Shown here in pieces: positions 63,885 to 64,000 of a stretch of DNA of 64,000 nt. The notes beneath the pieces are model-generated. The model saw nothing but the letters and a program-made list of their open reading frames with translations, ran no database searches and was not told the origin of the DNA. Location: NCBI RefSeq assembly GCF_004331345.1, contig NZ_SJJZ01000002.1, positions 434,001 to 498,000 on the forward strand, given 5' to 3'. The stretch's first letter is position 1, and each line of letters starts with the position of its first letter. The DNA is from Kribbella soli. Its GTDB lineage: Bacteria > Actinomycetota > Actinomycetes > Propionibacteriales > Kribbellaceae. Made by a program: the position numbers and the translations under genes.

Positions 63885-64000
63885 CTACTGGCCCAGGATC
63901 TTCTGCACCGCCGCGGTCGTGATCGGGTGGTACCCGGGGCGCGCCTTGGCGAAGACCTCCGCGGCGAACGCCCGGTCGGTGCCGGCCAGCGCCTGGTACA
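63885..64000 (-). CDS. C-terminal end of an unrecognised gene
   Basis: Minus-strand frame open to the edge of the window, ending ...YQALAGTDRAFAAEVFAKARPGYHPITTAAVQKILGQ at TAG 63885-63887. The codon use is coding-like, but 37 residues are too few to name the family. Confidence 0.5.
   Translation of the reverse strand, partial: YQALAGTDRAFAAEVFAKARPGYHPITTAAVQKILGQ

Overview
The window is a GC-rich, densely packed actinobacterial chromosome segment. GTG and TTG starts, 4-bp stop/start overlaps and leaderless-looking promoters are common. A zinc-type RbpA, the overall codon style and the gene mix suggest a Kribbella- or Nocardioides-like organism; this placement is inferred from recognised families, not from a search. 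No rRNA, tRNA, CRISPR array, phage or insertion sequence was recognised.

Layout. 1-1520: tail of a sugar ABC importer. 1.5-5.5 kb: methyltransferase, class V aminotransferase, glycerophosphodiester phosphodiesterase and an MFS transporter. 5.5-12.4 kb: a six-gene minus-strand operon (binding lipoprotein, two permeases, two family 6 polysaccharide lyases flanking an AraC regulator) that looks like a uronate-polysaccharide utilisation locus; one permease carries an in-frame stop near its end. 12.4-13.9 kb: a TetR regulator divergent from a methyltransferase, with two operators. 14-17.8 kb: a MacAB-like export operon. 18-20.3 kb: rbpA behind a SigR-type promoter, then a TetR/SGNH-hydrolase pair. 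20.3-24.8 kb: FUSC protein, FxsA and apolipoprotein N-acyltransferase. 25.3-32.3 kb: a lysine-degradation cluster (kamA divergent from kdd, an amidohydrolase, kamD, kamE, kal). 32.4-34.9 kb: a two-part membrane/lipoprotein-like protein preceded by a decayed copy of its C-terminal part. 35-41.4 kb: HAD hydrolase, Lrp regulator, 5'-3' exonuclease, M20 hydrolase, acetyltransferase, nucleoside hydrolase and an unknown protein. 41.4-48.8 kb: a heterodimeric ABC exporter with its TetR regulator, then a second TetR divergent from a homodimeric ABC exporter with a MerR-type promoter. 48.8-52.7 kb: SNF2 helicase plus SWIM protein. 52.7-54.2 kb: DUF4232 lipoprotein, a 21-codon leader ORF and an acetyltransferase. 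54.3-62.4 kb: oligopeptide ABC importer, gamma-glutamyltransferase and a FadR-type regulator. The end holds an acetyltransferase, a SpoU methyltransferase and a partial gene.

Most operons join regulation, transport and catabolism: polysaccharide cleavage with uptake, lysine conversion through beta-lysine, and peptide uptake with gamma-glutamyl hydrolysis. Across the window the tetramer CTAG is very rare (I counted 17 by eye), yet eight of the 17 copies form four nearly identical 14-bp sites, GCTAGCRCTGCTAG, inside genes and in the same codon phase. Other points worth following up are the premature stop in the permease, the amidohydrolase inside the lysine operon, the MerR-type promoter with no merR gene nearby, and the palindromic element that breaks the peptide operon.
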